DNA of 12,468 bases, from assembly GCA_958405585.1 (NCBI GenBank), contig CATYEP010000044.1, positions 1 to 12,468 of the forward strand, read 5' to 3'. Source of the stretch: an uncultured Eubacteriales bacterium. Lineage in GTDB: Bacteria > Bacillota > Clostridia > Christensenellales > Borkfalkiaceae. Of this stretch, positions 1-6,438 are shown piece by piece; positions within the stretch are counted from its first letter, which is position 1; each line of letters begins with the position of its first letter. Both the position numbers and the translations under genes were made by a program. The notes beneath the pieces are model-generated. The model saw nothing but the letters and a program-made list of their open reading frames with translations. It was not told where the DNA came from and made no database searches.

Positions 1-2214
1 AAATTCACCGTTCTGACGCACCGACAAATTCGTTCCCTGCAGGATCGTTTGCCCGTCCTGTGAAATCAGCTTCCCGTCCCGCATCTCCGCCGCTAAATAG
101 ATCATATCCGAATCAAAATAAATGCCTTTCATAAATATGCCCGATTCACGGCTGATAAAAGCGTCCGTACCTTCCAAAAACACGCTCGAACCCTGGTAAA
201 GATTGGTGTTGTACTCATACCCCAGCAAATACAGGATCGTCGGCAATATGTCAAAAGAATTGCACTCCTTCTCGATGATCTGTCCCTGTTTTCCCGAAGG
301 TCCGCGATGCCGGATCTCATAATAAAAATTTCCGCTGTACGCCGACGTGAAATTTTTGGACGTGTTTTCATACGTTACGCCTTGGTATATGTTTTTCACG
401 TCCAGATCCATTTTACCTGACCAGATAAAAAACGGAATGTTGTGCAACTGCGTATCCCAGTAATACTTTTCCGTCTCCACTCCTTTCAGCGGGTACTGGA
501 TATTATGATAATACGCACAATGATCGGCATATGCTATAAAGACGGTGTTTTCAAGCTCGCCTTTTTCCTGCAGATCATGGATCAGGCGGTTCAGTCCGAC
601 ATCCAGATCCATCACGCCTGCCTGCTGCCGCTTGTATTCCAGATAAAGATCCGTCAGTTCACCGTTTTCGTCCCGCTCATCCAGACTGATCGCAAATTTG
701 TCCGAAATATATGTCCCCTCTTCCGGATAAGAGGTTATCTTTTCATAGTATTTTTCCAATCCTTTGACCTGATACTTCTCCGAAAGTTCCTGCTTCTTTG
801 CCGCATCCAGATCCGCCGTATAGTCGCCCTTCGATACCAGATCCGTATAGTCACCATGGCTGATCAAAGACAACATCATTGTGAAAAAGGCATCATCGCC
901 CTCCGCCGTATAAGTAAATTCATTCAGATACTGGCTGATCATTTCGCTGTCTTTGTCAAAATCATAAAAACCGCTCTTGGAATAATACCCGTCCAGTCTG
1001 TCCATCGTATCCAGGAAATGCGTATTTTCAAATCCGTATAAGCTCTGATGCGTACGGTCTCTCCCGTAAAAACTTGAATCATTTGCATGAAAATAATTGG
1101 TCGTATACCCGTCGTTTTTCAACAGATTTGCACTCGTAAACGCAAATTGATTCTCCAGTAATCCGTCCGGATTGTTGATCGAAGGCAATATACTGTTATC
1201 CAACGCCGACGGATAACTCCCCAATATCGAGATCGTTTCCGAATGGTTCGTCTTGTCCCGTGCGTAATACTCCGTCATGGCGTATCCCTGCGACGCCAGC
1301 GCGTACAGCGTGGGCGTATACTGCGAATTGATGTCGTACCACTCACCCGATTCGATCACCACAAGCACGACATTCATCCCTTCGTATTCCCCGCAATACA
1401 ACCCGTCCGACCCGCCGTACGGTTCCAGGGACGAACTCCATTCGCCTTGCGAAAAATAATCGTCCAGCTCCGAAAGCTGCTCGTTCAGCTCCAGCTCCTT
1501 CTTTACATACTTACTCCCAGATAAAAAATTCAGAAAATTTTTGACATAAAAACCAAACGTCCCGAATTTTCTGTACGCCGTTCCCGTGATAAACTGCGTT
1601 TCCCATAAATACATGTCATCATTATACATGTACAGAAAATCACTCGGATCCGCTCTCTGAAACCGATCCTTCGTCACATCCACAAGATTCAGCGACGCAA
1701 ACGTCCATAAAAAAAACGTGAGCGTCACAAGAACAAGCCCGTGCAGCGTAAAATCTGCCGTAACAGTCATGCCTTTATTGATCCGCACCACCGCATAAAT
1801 AGCGCACCCGTACAGCAACAGCAATACCCCGATCAGCACAAAGTTGACCATATCCGCCGAAAATACTGTCCCCGCTTCACCGATCACGTTCAGCATCGAA
1901 AAACTGAACACCATATTGCTCATATTATAAAGCGTATTGTTCACGACCGTCAACACGATCTGAAACAGCAAAAATACGCCGATGCAGATCGACTGAAATA
2001 AAAATCCGGGCAACATGAATACCAGCGTCGTTACAAGGATCATGACGCCCAGATCCAACGGCCAGTATGTCGGTACCCCCTTTACGACCCAACAGAGCGT
2101 GATGACTTCCAATACAAAAGCCGCCGCAAAATATGTACACGCCAACGCCGCTTTCTTCATAATGAACCGGCGCATATGTTCGCTTTTTATGCTTTTTGTT
2201 AAAGTTCCGGCCAT
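1..2214 (-). CDS. LTA synthase family protein (membrane phosphoglycerol transferase), 3' end cut by window
   Basis: Sulfatase-fold enzyme of the LtaS type, expected to transfer glycerol-phosphate from phosphatidylglycerol onto a polyglycerol-phosphate or related envelope polymer outside the membrane. The frame is open for 738 codons from the ATG at 2214 to the window edge. About five hydrophobic segments (near residues 20-45, 52-72, 73-95, 118-140, 151-170) precede a large extracellular domain. That domain carries the metal and catalytic residues of the family: E288 (VIESGEW), the probable nucleophile T322 (KTNHSE), H376 (FHAND), H453 (SHGDY) and D564-H565 (ADH). A late DILPTILYLLG segment is also typical. 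The start follows a GGAAAGGAA ribosome site. It is transcribed alone from its own promoter, divergently from the SRP RNA. The family call is firm; whether the product is true lipoteichoic acid or another polymer cannot be told. Confidence 0.93.
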   Translation of the reverse strand, partial: MAGTLTKSIKSEHMRRFIMKKAALACTYFAAAFVLEVITLCWVVKGVPTYWPLDLGVMILVTTLVFMLPGFLFQSICIGVFLLFQIVLTVVNNTLYNMSNMVFSFSMLNVIGEAGTVFSADMVNFVLIGVLLLLYGCAIYAVVRINKGMTVTADFTLHGLVLVTLTFFLWTFASLNLVDVTKDRFQRADPSDFLYMYNDDMYLWETQFITGTAYRKFGTFGFYVKNFLNFLSGSKYVKKELELNEQLSELDDYFSQGEWSSSLEPYGGSDGLYCGEYEGMNVVLVVIESGEWYDINSQYTPTLYALASQGYAMTEYYARDKTNHSETISILGSYPSALDNSILPSINNPDGLLENQFAFTSANLLKNDGYTTNYFHANDSSFYGRDRTHQSLYGFENTHFLDTMDRLDGYYSKSGFYDFDKDSEMISQYLNEFTYTAEGDDAFFTMMLSLISHGDYTDLVSKGDYTADLDAAKKQELSEKYQVKGLEKYYEKITSYPEEGTYISDKFAISLDERDENGELTDLYLEYKRQQAGVMDLDVGLNRLIHDLQEKGELENTVFIAYADHCAYYHNIQYPLKGVETEKYYWDTQLHNIPFFIWSGKMDLDVKNIYQGVTYENTSKNFTSAYSGNFYYEIRHRGPSGKQGQIIEKECNSFDILPTILYLLGYEYNTNLYQGSSVFLEGTDAFISRESGIFMKGIYFDSDMIYLAAEMRDGKLISQDGQTILQGTNLSVRQNGEF

Positions 2215-2253
2215 AATTTCCTTTCCCCAACATCCTTCCTGCTTATGTCTTTT

Positions 2254-2282
2254 ATCATACCACGATTTTCTCTGTTTTGCAA
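2254..2282 (-). promoter_or_regulatory. Sigma-A type promoter of the LTA-synthase gene
   Basis: On the minus strand, TTGCAA (2282-2277) is followed after 17 bp by TATGAT (2259-2254), giving a leader of about 33 nt to the ATG at 2214. Upstream, two copies of CAAAATTTC 11 bp apart (2310-2318 and 2321-2329, plus-strand reading) make an AT-rich phased stretch that could act as an UP element. Confidence 0.7.
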
Positions 2283-2352
2283 TTATATTTTCCTGAAATT
2301 CATTTTTACCAAAATTTCAACAAAATTTCTCTTTCCCCGCACGTCAAAACGT

Positions 2353-2381
2353 TTGCAAATCCCCCCGGTTTCGTGTAAAAT
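2353..2381 (+). promoter_or_regulatory. Promoter of the SRP RNA gene
   Basis: TTGCAA (2353-2358), a 17-bp spacer, then TAAAAT (2376-2381). The SRP RNA helix begins 7 nt downstream, where transcription should start. Confidence 0.75.
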
Positions 2382-2387
2382 AATATT

Positions 2388-2653
2388 GCTGTGCTAGGTG
2401 GGGAGTTAGCGGTGCCCTGTATCTGCAATCCGCTATAGCAGAACCGAAAGCCCCCTTCGGACCGACGCGTGGAAGGCCGCGCACCGTAAGGGATGTCGAT
2501 AGCAAGGTCTTATGCAACGGACTGCCGTGAACCGTGTCAGGATAGGGATATAGCAGCACTAAGCGGATTTGTTCGTGTGCCATGAGGTAGCTTTGAAGGA
2601 GTTACCTGCGGCGTTTCCGCTTCGGCGCGTCCTTTCAACGGGGGATGCACAGT
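2388..2653 (+). ncRNA. ffs: Bacterial large signal recognition particle RNA (scRNA / 6S-type SRP RNA)
   Basis: This RNA pairs with the Ffh protein to deliver nascent membrane and secreted proteins to the translocon. It is recognised by the Alu-domain sequence after 2391 (GTGCTAGGTGGGGA, then GCGGTGCCCTGTA, then CTGCAATCCGCTATAGCAG) and the S-domain block GTCAGG...AGCAGCACTAAGC near 2536-2563. The ends pair as CTGTGC (2389-2394) with GCACAG (2647-2652), which fixes a length of about 266 nt, the usual size for Firmicutes that carry an Alu domain. The apical hairpin is unusual: AUA-GGGA-UAU (2542-2551) instead of the common UCC-GGAA-GGA. The stem stays paired and the loop still fits GNRA. The exact 5' and 3' nucleotides are estimates. 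Confidence 0.95.
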
Positions 2654-2667
2654 TTTTTGAAGTTTCA

Positions 2668-2701
2668 GCCGCTGCGCAATTATGCGCAGCGGCTTTTTTT
2701 T
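2668..2701 (+). terminator. Intrinsic terminator of the SRP RNA
   Basis: Perfect 11-bp GC-rich stem (GCCGCTGCGCA / TGCGCAGCGGC) with a 4-nt loop ATTA, followed by eight T residues. It lies 15 nt after the closing helix of the SRP RNA. Confidence 0.92.
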
Positions 2702-2991
2702 GAGTATAAGCGGGCGTTATTCCGATGACGGCTTGTTCAATATCTTGTACATATCGGCGTCGATTTGTTCGGGTAAATCATATCATTCAATGCCATGCCC
2801 AGTTCGACGACGCTATGCCCTGTTCGACGATACCATACCCAGTTTGACGATTCATTCTGATCACCGAACTCTGTTGTTTCTTCTTTCCATCCGCGTTCCG
2901 CCATATCACTCGTTCGACCTGTTTTTATCCCGCCCGTAAATTCTCAAATTTAAGCGTTACATAAAAAAATTTCTGACTGCAAAATCAATCC
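2702..2991. other. Intergenic stretch with no convincing gene
   Basis: Between the SRP terminator (plus) and the spo0A-unit terminator (minus). It contains three 20-bp imperfect tandem repeats (2793-2852). The minus strand has a 55-codon open frame (2904-2737) without a clear ribosome site, which runs through the repeats. It also has a 21-codon protein-like tail in another frame (2782-2720, ending ILNKPSSE and a stop). These could be the broken end of an old gene, but I cannot name it. Confidence 0.4.
2793..2852. repeat. Three 20-bp imperfect direct repeats
   Basis: Units begin at 2793 (CCATGCCCAGTTCGACGACG), 2813 (CTATGCCCTGTTCGACGATA) and 2833 (CCATACCCAGTTTGACGATT). They are contiguous with no spacers, so this is not a CRISPR array. 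The 20-bp period is not a multiple of three but is close to two helical turns. The first two units contain TTCGACG, one base off an inverted 0A box; the third contains TTTGACG, two bases off. Confidence 0.85.
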
Positions 2992-3043
2992 AAAAAACGG
3001 AGAGAGCCGCGGCGCTTACCCTGCCGACGGCTCTCTCCGTTTT
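2992..3043 (-). terminator. Intrinsic terminator of the spo0A transcription unit
   Basis: Long inverted repeat: 2994-3009 pairs over 16 bp with 3028-3043 (core CGGAGAGAGCCG / CGGCTCTCTCCG), with a further CGGC/GCCG pairing inside the 18-nt loop. Minus-strand transcripts end in six U residues (2997-2992). It starts 15 nt after the stop of the small unknown gene. The plus-strand side also ends in TTTT, so it may work in both directions. Confidence 0.9.
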
Positions 3044-3057
3044 CCCTTCCCCTTGTG

Positions 3058-3396
3058 TTATCGATCCTGTCTTCTCCGACTGTTTGCTCTACGAAAAGTG
3101 TTATTCCCTGCACAACGGTTCGGCATCTGCGTTTCCAACAGCGGCGACAGACTCACCCTTATCCCGTGACGCTCAAAACTTTTCAAAAGCTCTTCCAACA
3201 AAAGATAAACTTTTTCCGCATTTTCCATCCGCTTATCGGGATCTGCCATACAAACCGGCAACAGTACCGCAGCTTCCAGCAAAGCGTCAACCCTGCGAAC
3301 CAGAAGCTTCTTCCCCCGCAACGATTCCCGGATGCACCTGCGCACATACCCGGTGTCCCCTTCCGCAAGATATCCCTTATACGAACGTGTTTTCAT
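3058..3396 (-). CDS. Unknown small basic protein cotranscribed with spo0A
   Basis: 112 residues that I do not recognise as a known family. The case for a real gene is contextual. The ATG at 3396 has a GGGAG ribosome site 6 nt upstream that abuts the spo0A stop codon (11-nt gap). The frame ends just before a strong terminator, and the coding strand matches its neighbour. The protein is rich in Arg and Lys. Its middle (about residues 30-75) looks like amphipathic helix with a leucine-rich stretch (ALLEAAVLLPV, then EKVYLLLEELLKSF). The last 20 residues are polar and Arg/Asn-rich and probably disordered. There is no signal peptide or clear membrane segment. Coupling to spo0A suggests, but does not show, a role linked to Spo0A. 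A chance frame is the main alternative. Confidence 0.62.
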   Translation of the reverse strand: MKTRSYKGYLAEGDTGYVRRCIRESLRGKKLLVRRVDALLEAAVLLPVCMADPDKRMENAEKVYLLLEELLKSFERHGIRVSLSPLLETQMPNRCAGNNTFRRANSRRRQDR

Positions 3397-3407
3397 CCGC
3401 TGCTCCC

Positions 3408-4166
3408 TTATCGATAATTCGCGATCCCTTCCAGAATCAGTTTATCCGCCACCAATGCAATAAACTCACTGTTCGTGGGCTTGTCCGAACCGATATACAC
3501 CCGCACCCCGAATACAGCGTTGATCGCTTCGATCCTCTGACGGTTCCACGCCACTTCAATGCTGTGACGGATCGCCCGCTCTACTTTGCTCGCCGTTGTA
3601 TTGAACTTCTCCGCAATCTGCGGATATAATTCCTTCGTCACGTTATTGATGATCCCCGGACGCTCCACCGCCAGTTTGATCCCTTCCCGCAAATATCCGT
3701 AACCCTTGATATGCGGAGGTATCCCGATCGAAATAAATATGTTACTGATCTTTTCGTCCAGCGTGACCGCGTTCTTCTTCTCCTTTGCCGCTGCCGCACC
3801 TTTCTCGCCTTCCGCTACTTCCTTTACCCTTTCCGCCACAACTTCCGCCGCGATCGGTTTCATCAGATAATACTTCGCTCCCGCCGCCAGTACCTTCTCA
3901 ATGATCGCATCGTCCGAATAGCCTCCCGTCACAATCAATTTCACCGCCGCGTTCTCACGTTGTACTCTCTCCAATACCCCGAATCCGTCAATCCCTTTCA
4001 GCACAAGCCCGATCACCGCCACATCCGGTTTCTCAACCCCGATCATCTTCAGCCCTTCCTCTCCGTCATTCGTTACTCCCGCTACTTCCAGTCCTGCCAT
4101 CCTGACCGCTACCGCGATCTCCTCCGCCGTTTCAGCATTGCCTTCCATAATGATTACTTTTTTCAT
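3408..4166 (-). CDS. spo0A: Sporulation transcription factor Spo0A with degenerate receiver domain
   Basis: 252-residue response regulator, normal length for Spo0A. The C-terminal effector domain (about 137-252) is highly conserved: GIPPHIKGYGYLREGI (149-164), the helix-turn-helix region with EKFNTTASKVERAIRHSIEV (186-205) and the KPTNSEFIALVADKL tail (229-243). The N-terminal receiver (1-118) keeps T80 and K103 but lacks the phosphorylation chemistry. The acceptor Asp (D56 in Bacillus subtilis, motif VLDIIMP) is Gly53 (VIGLVLK, codon GGG at 4010-4008), and the acidic pair (D10/D11 in B. subtilis) is E8-G9. The linker 117-135 is Ala/Glu/Lys-rich. It is the first gene of a unit with the small gene downstream and has its own promoter. 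The GGGAGGG ribosome site is rather far (about 13 nt) from the ATG. Identity is sure; how it is activated is open. Confidence 0.96.
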   Translation of the reverse strand: MKKVIIMEGNAETAEEIAVAVRMAGLEVAGVTNDGEEGLKMIGVEKPDVAVIGLVLKGIDGFGVLERVQRENAAVKLIVTGGYSDDAIIEKVLAAGAKYYLMKPIAAEVVAERVKEVAEGEKGAAAAKEKKNAVTLDEKISNIFISIGIPPHIKGYGYLREGIKLAVERPGIINNVTKELYPQIAEKFNTTASKVERAIRHSIEVAWNRQRIEAINAVFGVRVYIGSDKPTNSEFIALVADKLILEGIANYR

Positions 4167-4203
4167 TGCCTTGTGTTTCCCTCCCGTATTTTTTTGTAGC
4201 TCT

Positions 4204-4232
4204 ATTATAACGCATTATTTTTCTTTTGTGAA
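4204..4232 (-). promoter_or_regulatory. Sigma-A type promoter of spo0A
   Basis: On the minus strand TTCACA (4232-4227), a 17-bp spacer and a perfect TATAAT (4209-4204). Transcription would start near 4197, leaving a leader of about 30 nt. Confidence 0.75.
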
Positions 4233-4282
4233 GCGATTTTTGTACAAAATTCTTGATTTATAAAAATTTTTTTGTATGTTTT

Positions 4283-4289
4283 TGTCGAA
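4283..4289 (+). promoter_or_regulatory. Candidate 0A box (Spo0A binding site) upstream of spo0A
   Basis: TGTCGAA matches the 0A-box consensus at all 7 positions. It lies about 50 bp upstream of the spo0A -35 element and is the only exact copy I found in the window on either strand. Its place in front of spo0A suggests autoregulation. Confidence 0.45.
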
Positions 4290-4338
4290 TTATAAATAAT
4301 TTTGTAAAAAATATTTTTTGCAATCGGGAAAGAAATAC

Positions 4339-4359
4339 AAAAAACGCGCCGCGCGGCGC
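4339..4359 (-). terminator. Intrinsic terminator of the dipeptidase gene
   Basis: GC-only hairpin (GCGCC, loop GCGC, GGCGC at 4346-4359) followed on the minus strand by six U residues and more U-rich sequence. It begins 3 nt after the stop codon. The stem is short (5 bp) but very strong. Confidence 0.75.
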
Positions 4360-4362
4360 CGT

Positions 4363-5154
4363 TCAACTTTTTTTCGCCAAAAAATTTTGAAGGTTTTCAG
4401 CGAAAATCTTATCGAGAGAACGTTTCGGATAGCCTGCTTTATAAAACATTTCGCGCAGCGATTCTGCGTCTGCATAACTTTTCAACCCGTTCGGCAGATC
4501 GTCGGTGCCGTTAAAATCCGTACCGAAACAAAAACAATGATCCCCGAATTTCTGTACCCCGTAATCCACATGACGGAAAACTTCCCGCATTCCCGCTCCG
4601 TTCTCCGCCAGAAATTTTCCTACAAACGCGATCCCGATCAGCCCGCCCCGATCGACGATCTCTTTTATTTGTGCGTCGTCCAGATTCCGCGGATGACGGT
4701 AAACAGCGCTCAGGCATGTGTGCGTATCCACCAGGCAAGGCACTTCATCGAGCAAATCGTAAAAACTGCGCACATTCAGATGAGCACAGTCCAGCACGAT
4801 ACCGTTTGCAGCCAATTTTTTTGCCACCGCCCTGCCGCGCGCAGTCAAACCGCCGTCGCTCAGACATCCGCCAGCCAATCCGTTTTGCGCATTCCACGTC
4901 AAAGACACGCTCACCGGTTTCCAGCCGCATACTTCCTCTGCATTTCCTTCCTCCAGATACGACGCATCTTCCAAAGCCAGGTATAAATTTTTACGTTTCT
5001 TTTCTTGCAGCTTTTTTACAAGGCCGCGCACCGTATCCAGCGTCCTTACACCGGTATAAACCGCACAGACACAGCTCTTTACTTCCTTCGAAAGCCCGTC
5101 AAGATCGGGCACGTTTTCTTTCGTCAAAATATCGTTGTGAAAATCTGCTATCAT
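4363..5154 (-). CDS. Short dipeptidase of the M19 (renal/membrane dipeptidase) family
   Basis: Zinc-dependent dipeptidase of the amidohydrolase-like M19 family, 263 residues, which is short for a family usually of 300-400. Metal-site motifs are in order: H6 and D8 (DFHNDIL), bridging E62 (LALED), H125 (DCAHLN) and H145 (DTHTC). The R153-H154-P-R-N segment and D213 (GTDFNG) match the substrate-binding Arg and catalytic Asp region. The LTWNAQNGLAGG segment (85-96) is also typical. No signal peptide is visible, so it is probably cytoplasmic and recycles dipeptides. The ATG at 5154 is forced by an in-frame TAA 12 nt upstream and by the conserved N-terminus, yet there is no Shine-Dalgarno sequence; a GC hairpin sits just upstream. 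It appears monocistronic, with a terminator at its end. Confidence 0.9.
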   Translation of the reverse strand: MIADFHNDILTKENVPDLDGLSKEVKSCVCAVYTGVRTLDTVRGLVKKLQEKKRKNLYLALEDASYLEEGNAEEVCGWKPVSVSLTWNAQNGLAGGCLSDGGLTARGRAVAKKLAANGIVLDCAHLNVRSFYDLLDEVPCLVDTHTCLSAVYRHPRNLDDAQIKEIVDRGGLIGIAFVGKFLAENGAGMREVFRHVDYGVQKFGDHCFCFGTDFNGTDDLPNGLKSYADAESLREMFYKAGYPKRSLDKIFAENLQNFLAKKS

Positions 5155-5172
5155 CTGTATATATTATGTCGC

Positions 5173-5192
5173 GCGCACGCGCAAGCGTGCGC
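5173..5192. other. GC-rich hairpin just upstream of the dipeptidase start
   Basis: GCGCACGC, loop GCAA, GCGTGCGC: an 8-bp perfect stem 18 nt before the dipeptidase ATG. On the minus strand it is followed by ACATAATATATACAG and then the ATG, not by a U tract, so it does not look like a terminator. It could be a leader structure or an operator. Confidence 0.5.
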
Positions 5193-5310
5193 ATTTAATT
5201 GCATTATTCCCCGTATCGTATTTTCTATACTGCGTAATTTGAGAACATGCGCAATTTCATACAGAAGCTGCATGAATATAAATTTTATTGGAACAACGAG
5301 AAATTTCTCT

Positions 5311-5353
5311 AAAACTAAAAGCAATGAGCCCGGTACAATACCGAACTCATTGC
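5311..5353 (-). terminator. Probable terminator of the deaminase-cyclophilin operon
   Basis: Inverted repeat with outer stem GCAATGAG / CTCATTGC (5321-5328 with 5346-5353) and inner stem CGGTA / TACCG around a 3-nt loop. On the minus strand it is followed by TTTTAGTTTT. It lies 65 nt after the cyclophilin stop. The remaining sequence up to the dipeptidase (5193-5310) shows nothing else clear. Confidence 0.75.
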
Positions 5354-5418
5354 CAAACATTTTATTTAATTTTTTCCTGATTTTGAGGTTCATTTCAACG
5401 ATTGTGCATCTGATCCTT

Positions 5419-5940
5419 TTACCGCGCACGCTTCGGCTCAGGATAATCCACCCCATACGTTTCCGCCGTCACCGTCTTGATCACCTGCGGTTCCAAAGGC
5501 TTGTCGCGCATATCCGTCGCTGTTTTGGCGATCGCATCGACAACGTCCATCCCTTCGATCACTTTCCCGAATGCTGCATATTGCCCGTCCAGATGCGACG
5601 CATTTTCATGCATAATAAAAAATTGCGAACCCGCACTGTCCGGCATCATCGAACGCGCCATCGACAATACCCCGCGCAAATGCTTGATATCATTGCCGGC
5701 AAATCCGTTCATGCGAAATTCACCCTTGATCGTATACCCCGGACCGCCCGTACCGTTGCCTGCAGGATCTCCGCCTTGAATCATAAAACCTTCGATCACA
5801 CGGTGAAAGGTCAGCCCGTCATAAAACCCATGCCGCACCAGCGAAATAAAATTGTTCACCGTATTCGGCGCTTTCTCCGGATACAATTCCGCCTTGATCA
5901 CGCCGCCGTTTTCCATCGTAAATGTTACTGTCGGATTCAT
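5419..5940 (-). CDS. ppiB: Cyclophilin-type peptidyl-prolyl cis-trans isomerase
   Basis: Cytoplasmic prolyl isomerase of 173 residues, a normal size for a single-domain bacterial cyclophilin with a short tail. The active-site core is intact: FHRVI with catalytic R47 (45-49), GFMIQGGDP (51-59), and SQFFIM (105-110) with Q106 and F108. The position of human Trp121 is H116 and that of human His126 is Y121 (LDGQYAAFG), substitutions usual in bacterial forms that bind cyclosporin poorly. There is no signal peptide. The ATG lies 4 nt after the stop of the deaminase gene, and its AAGGAG site (5953-5948) overlaps the deaminase end, so the two are translationally coupled. It is the last gene before a terminator. 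The exact paralogue (ppiA or ppiB type) is not certain. Confidence 0.94.
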   Translation of the reverse strand: MNPTVTFTMENGGVIKAELYPEKAPNTVNNFISLVRHGFYDGLTFHRVIEGFMIQGGDPAGNGTGGPGYTIKGEFRMNGFAGNDIKHLRGVLSMARSMMPDSAGSQFFIMHENASHLDGQYAAFGKVIEGMDVVDAIAKTATDMRDKPLEPQVIKTVTAETYGVDYPEPKRAR

Positions 5941-5944
5941 TCTT

Positions 5945-6406
5945 TTACTCCTTTTCCAAATCTTCGTATTTCTCTACACGCACGTTCGCTTCCGCAAACA
6001 ACTGCATGGAAAATTCATCCGGGTACCCGTTTTTATATACCACACGCGCGATCCCCGCATTGATGATCATCTTCGCACAGATCACGCACGGTTGATGCGT
6101 ACAATACAGCGTCGCCCCTTCGATCTTGATCCCCAGCCTCGCCGCTTGTATGATCGCATTCTGCTCCGCATGCACCGCATAACATAACTCCTGCCGCGTC
6201 CCGCTCGCTATGTTCAGCTTCCGCCGCAAACATTCACCGCGATCCGCACAGCTGATGATCCCCGCAGGCGCTCCGTTATACCCCGTCGTCAATACCCGCT
6301 TGTCCAGTACGATCACCGCTCCGACATGCCTGTTCTCCTGATAACAGCTCGACCAGCCCGCTACCGTCTCCGTCAGCTCCATGAACCGCTTGTCCCACTT
6401 GTTCAT
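5945..6406 (-). CDS. comEB: Deoxycytidylate (dCMP) deaminase, ComEB-like
   Basis: Zinc enzyme expected to convert dCMP to dUMP for thymidylate synthesis, in the cytoplasm; 153 residues. Zinc-site motifs are H79-A80-E81 (catalytic Glu) and PCVICAK with C107 and C110. The GYNGAPAG loop (42-49) and the Cys-containing SCADRGEC segment (52-59) are typical of the dCMP deaminase branch rather than of cytidine or tRNA-adenosine deaminases. The ATG at 6406 has AGGAGG 6 nt upstream. It is the first gene of an operon with the cyclophilin and is driven by a promoter that diverges from groES. The ComEB name reflects similarity only: no competence genes are nearby. Confidence 0.92.
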   Translation of the reverse strand: MNKWDKRFMELTETVAGWSSCYQENRHVGAVIVLDKRVLTTGYNGAPAGIISCADRGECLRRKLNIASGTRQELCYAVHAEQNAIIQAARLGIKIEGATLYCTHQPCVICAKMIINAGIARVVYKNGYPDEFSMQLFAEANVRVEKYEDLEKE

Positions 6407-6438
6407 TCCGATCCTCCTCCGTGCATTCTCTCCCGCTT

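Noticed and set aside
442..1041. Plus-strand open frame of 199 codons
   Set aside because: Antisense to the LTA-synthase catalytic domain, which is intact over 738 codons.
2344..2583. Minus-strand open frame of 79 codons
   Set aside because: Lies over the SRP RNA and its promoter; the RNA structure explains the sequence.
2793..2852. CRISPR array
   Set aside because: The repeats are imperfect, contiguous, only 20 bp and have no spacers; no cas genes are present.
5151..5456. Minus-strand open frame of 101 codons between cyclophilin and dipeptidase
   Set aside because: It contains the operon terminator and the GC hairpin, overlaps the end of cyclophilin, and lacks a ribosome site.
5005..6063. 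Plus-strand open frame of 352 codons
   Set aside because: Antisense to the dipeptidase end, the intergenic terminator, the cyclophilin and part of the deaminase. It crosses several real gene boundaries and has no ribosome site or family motif.
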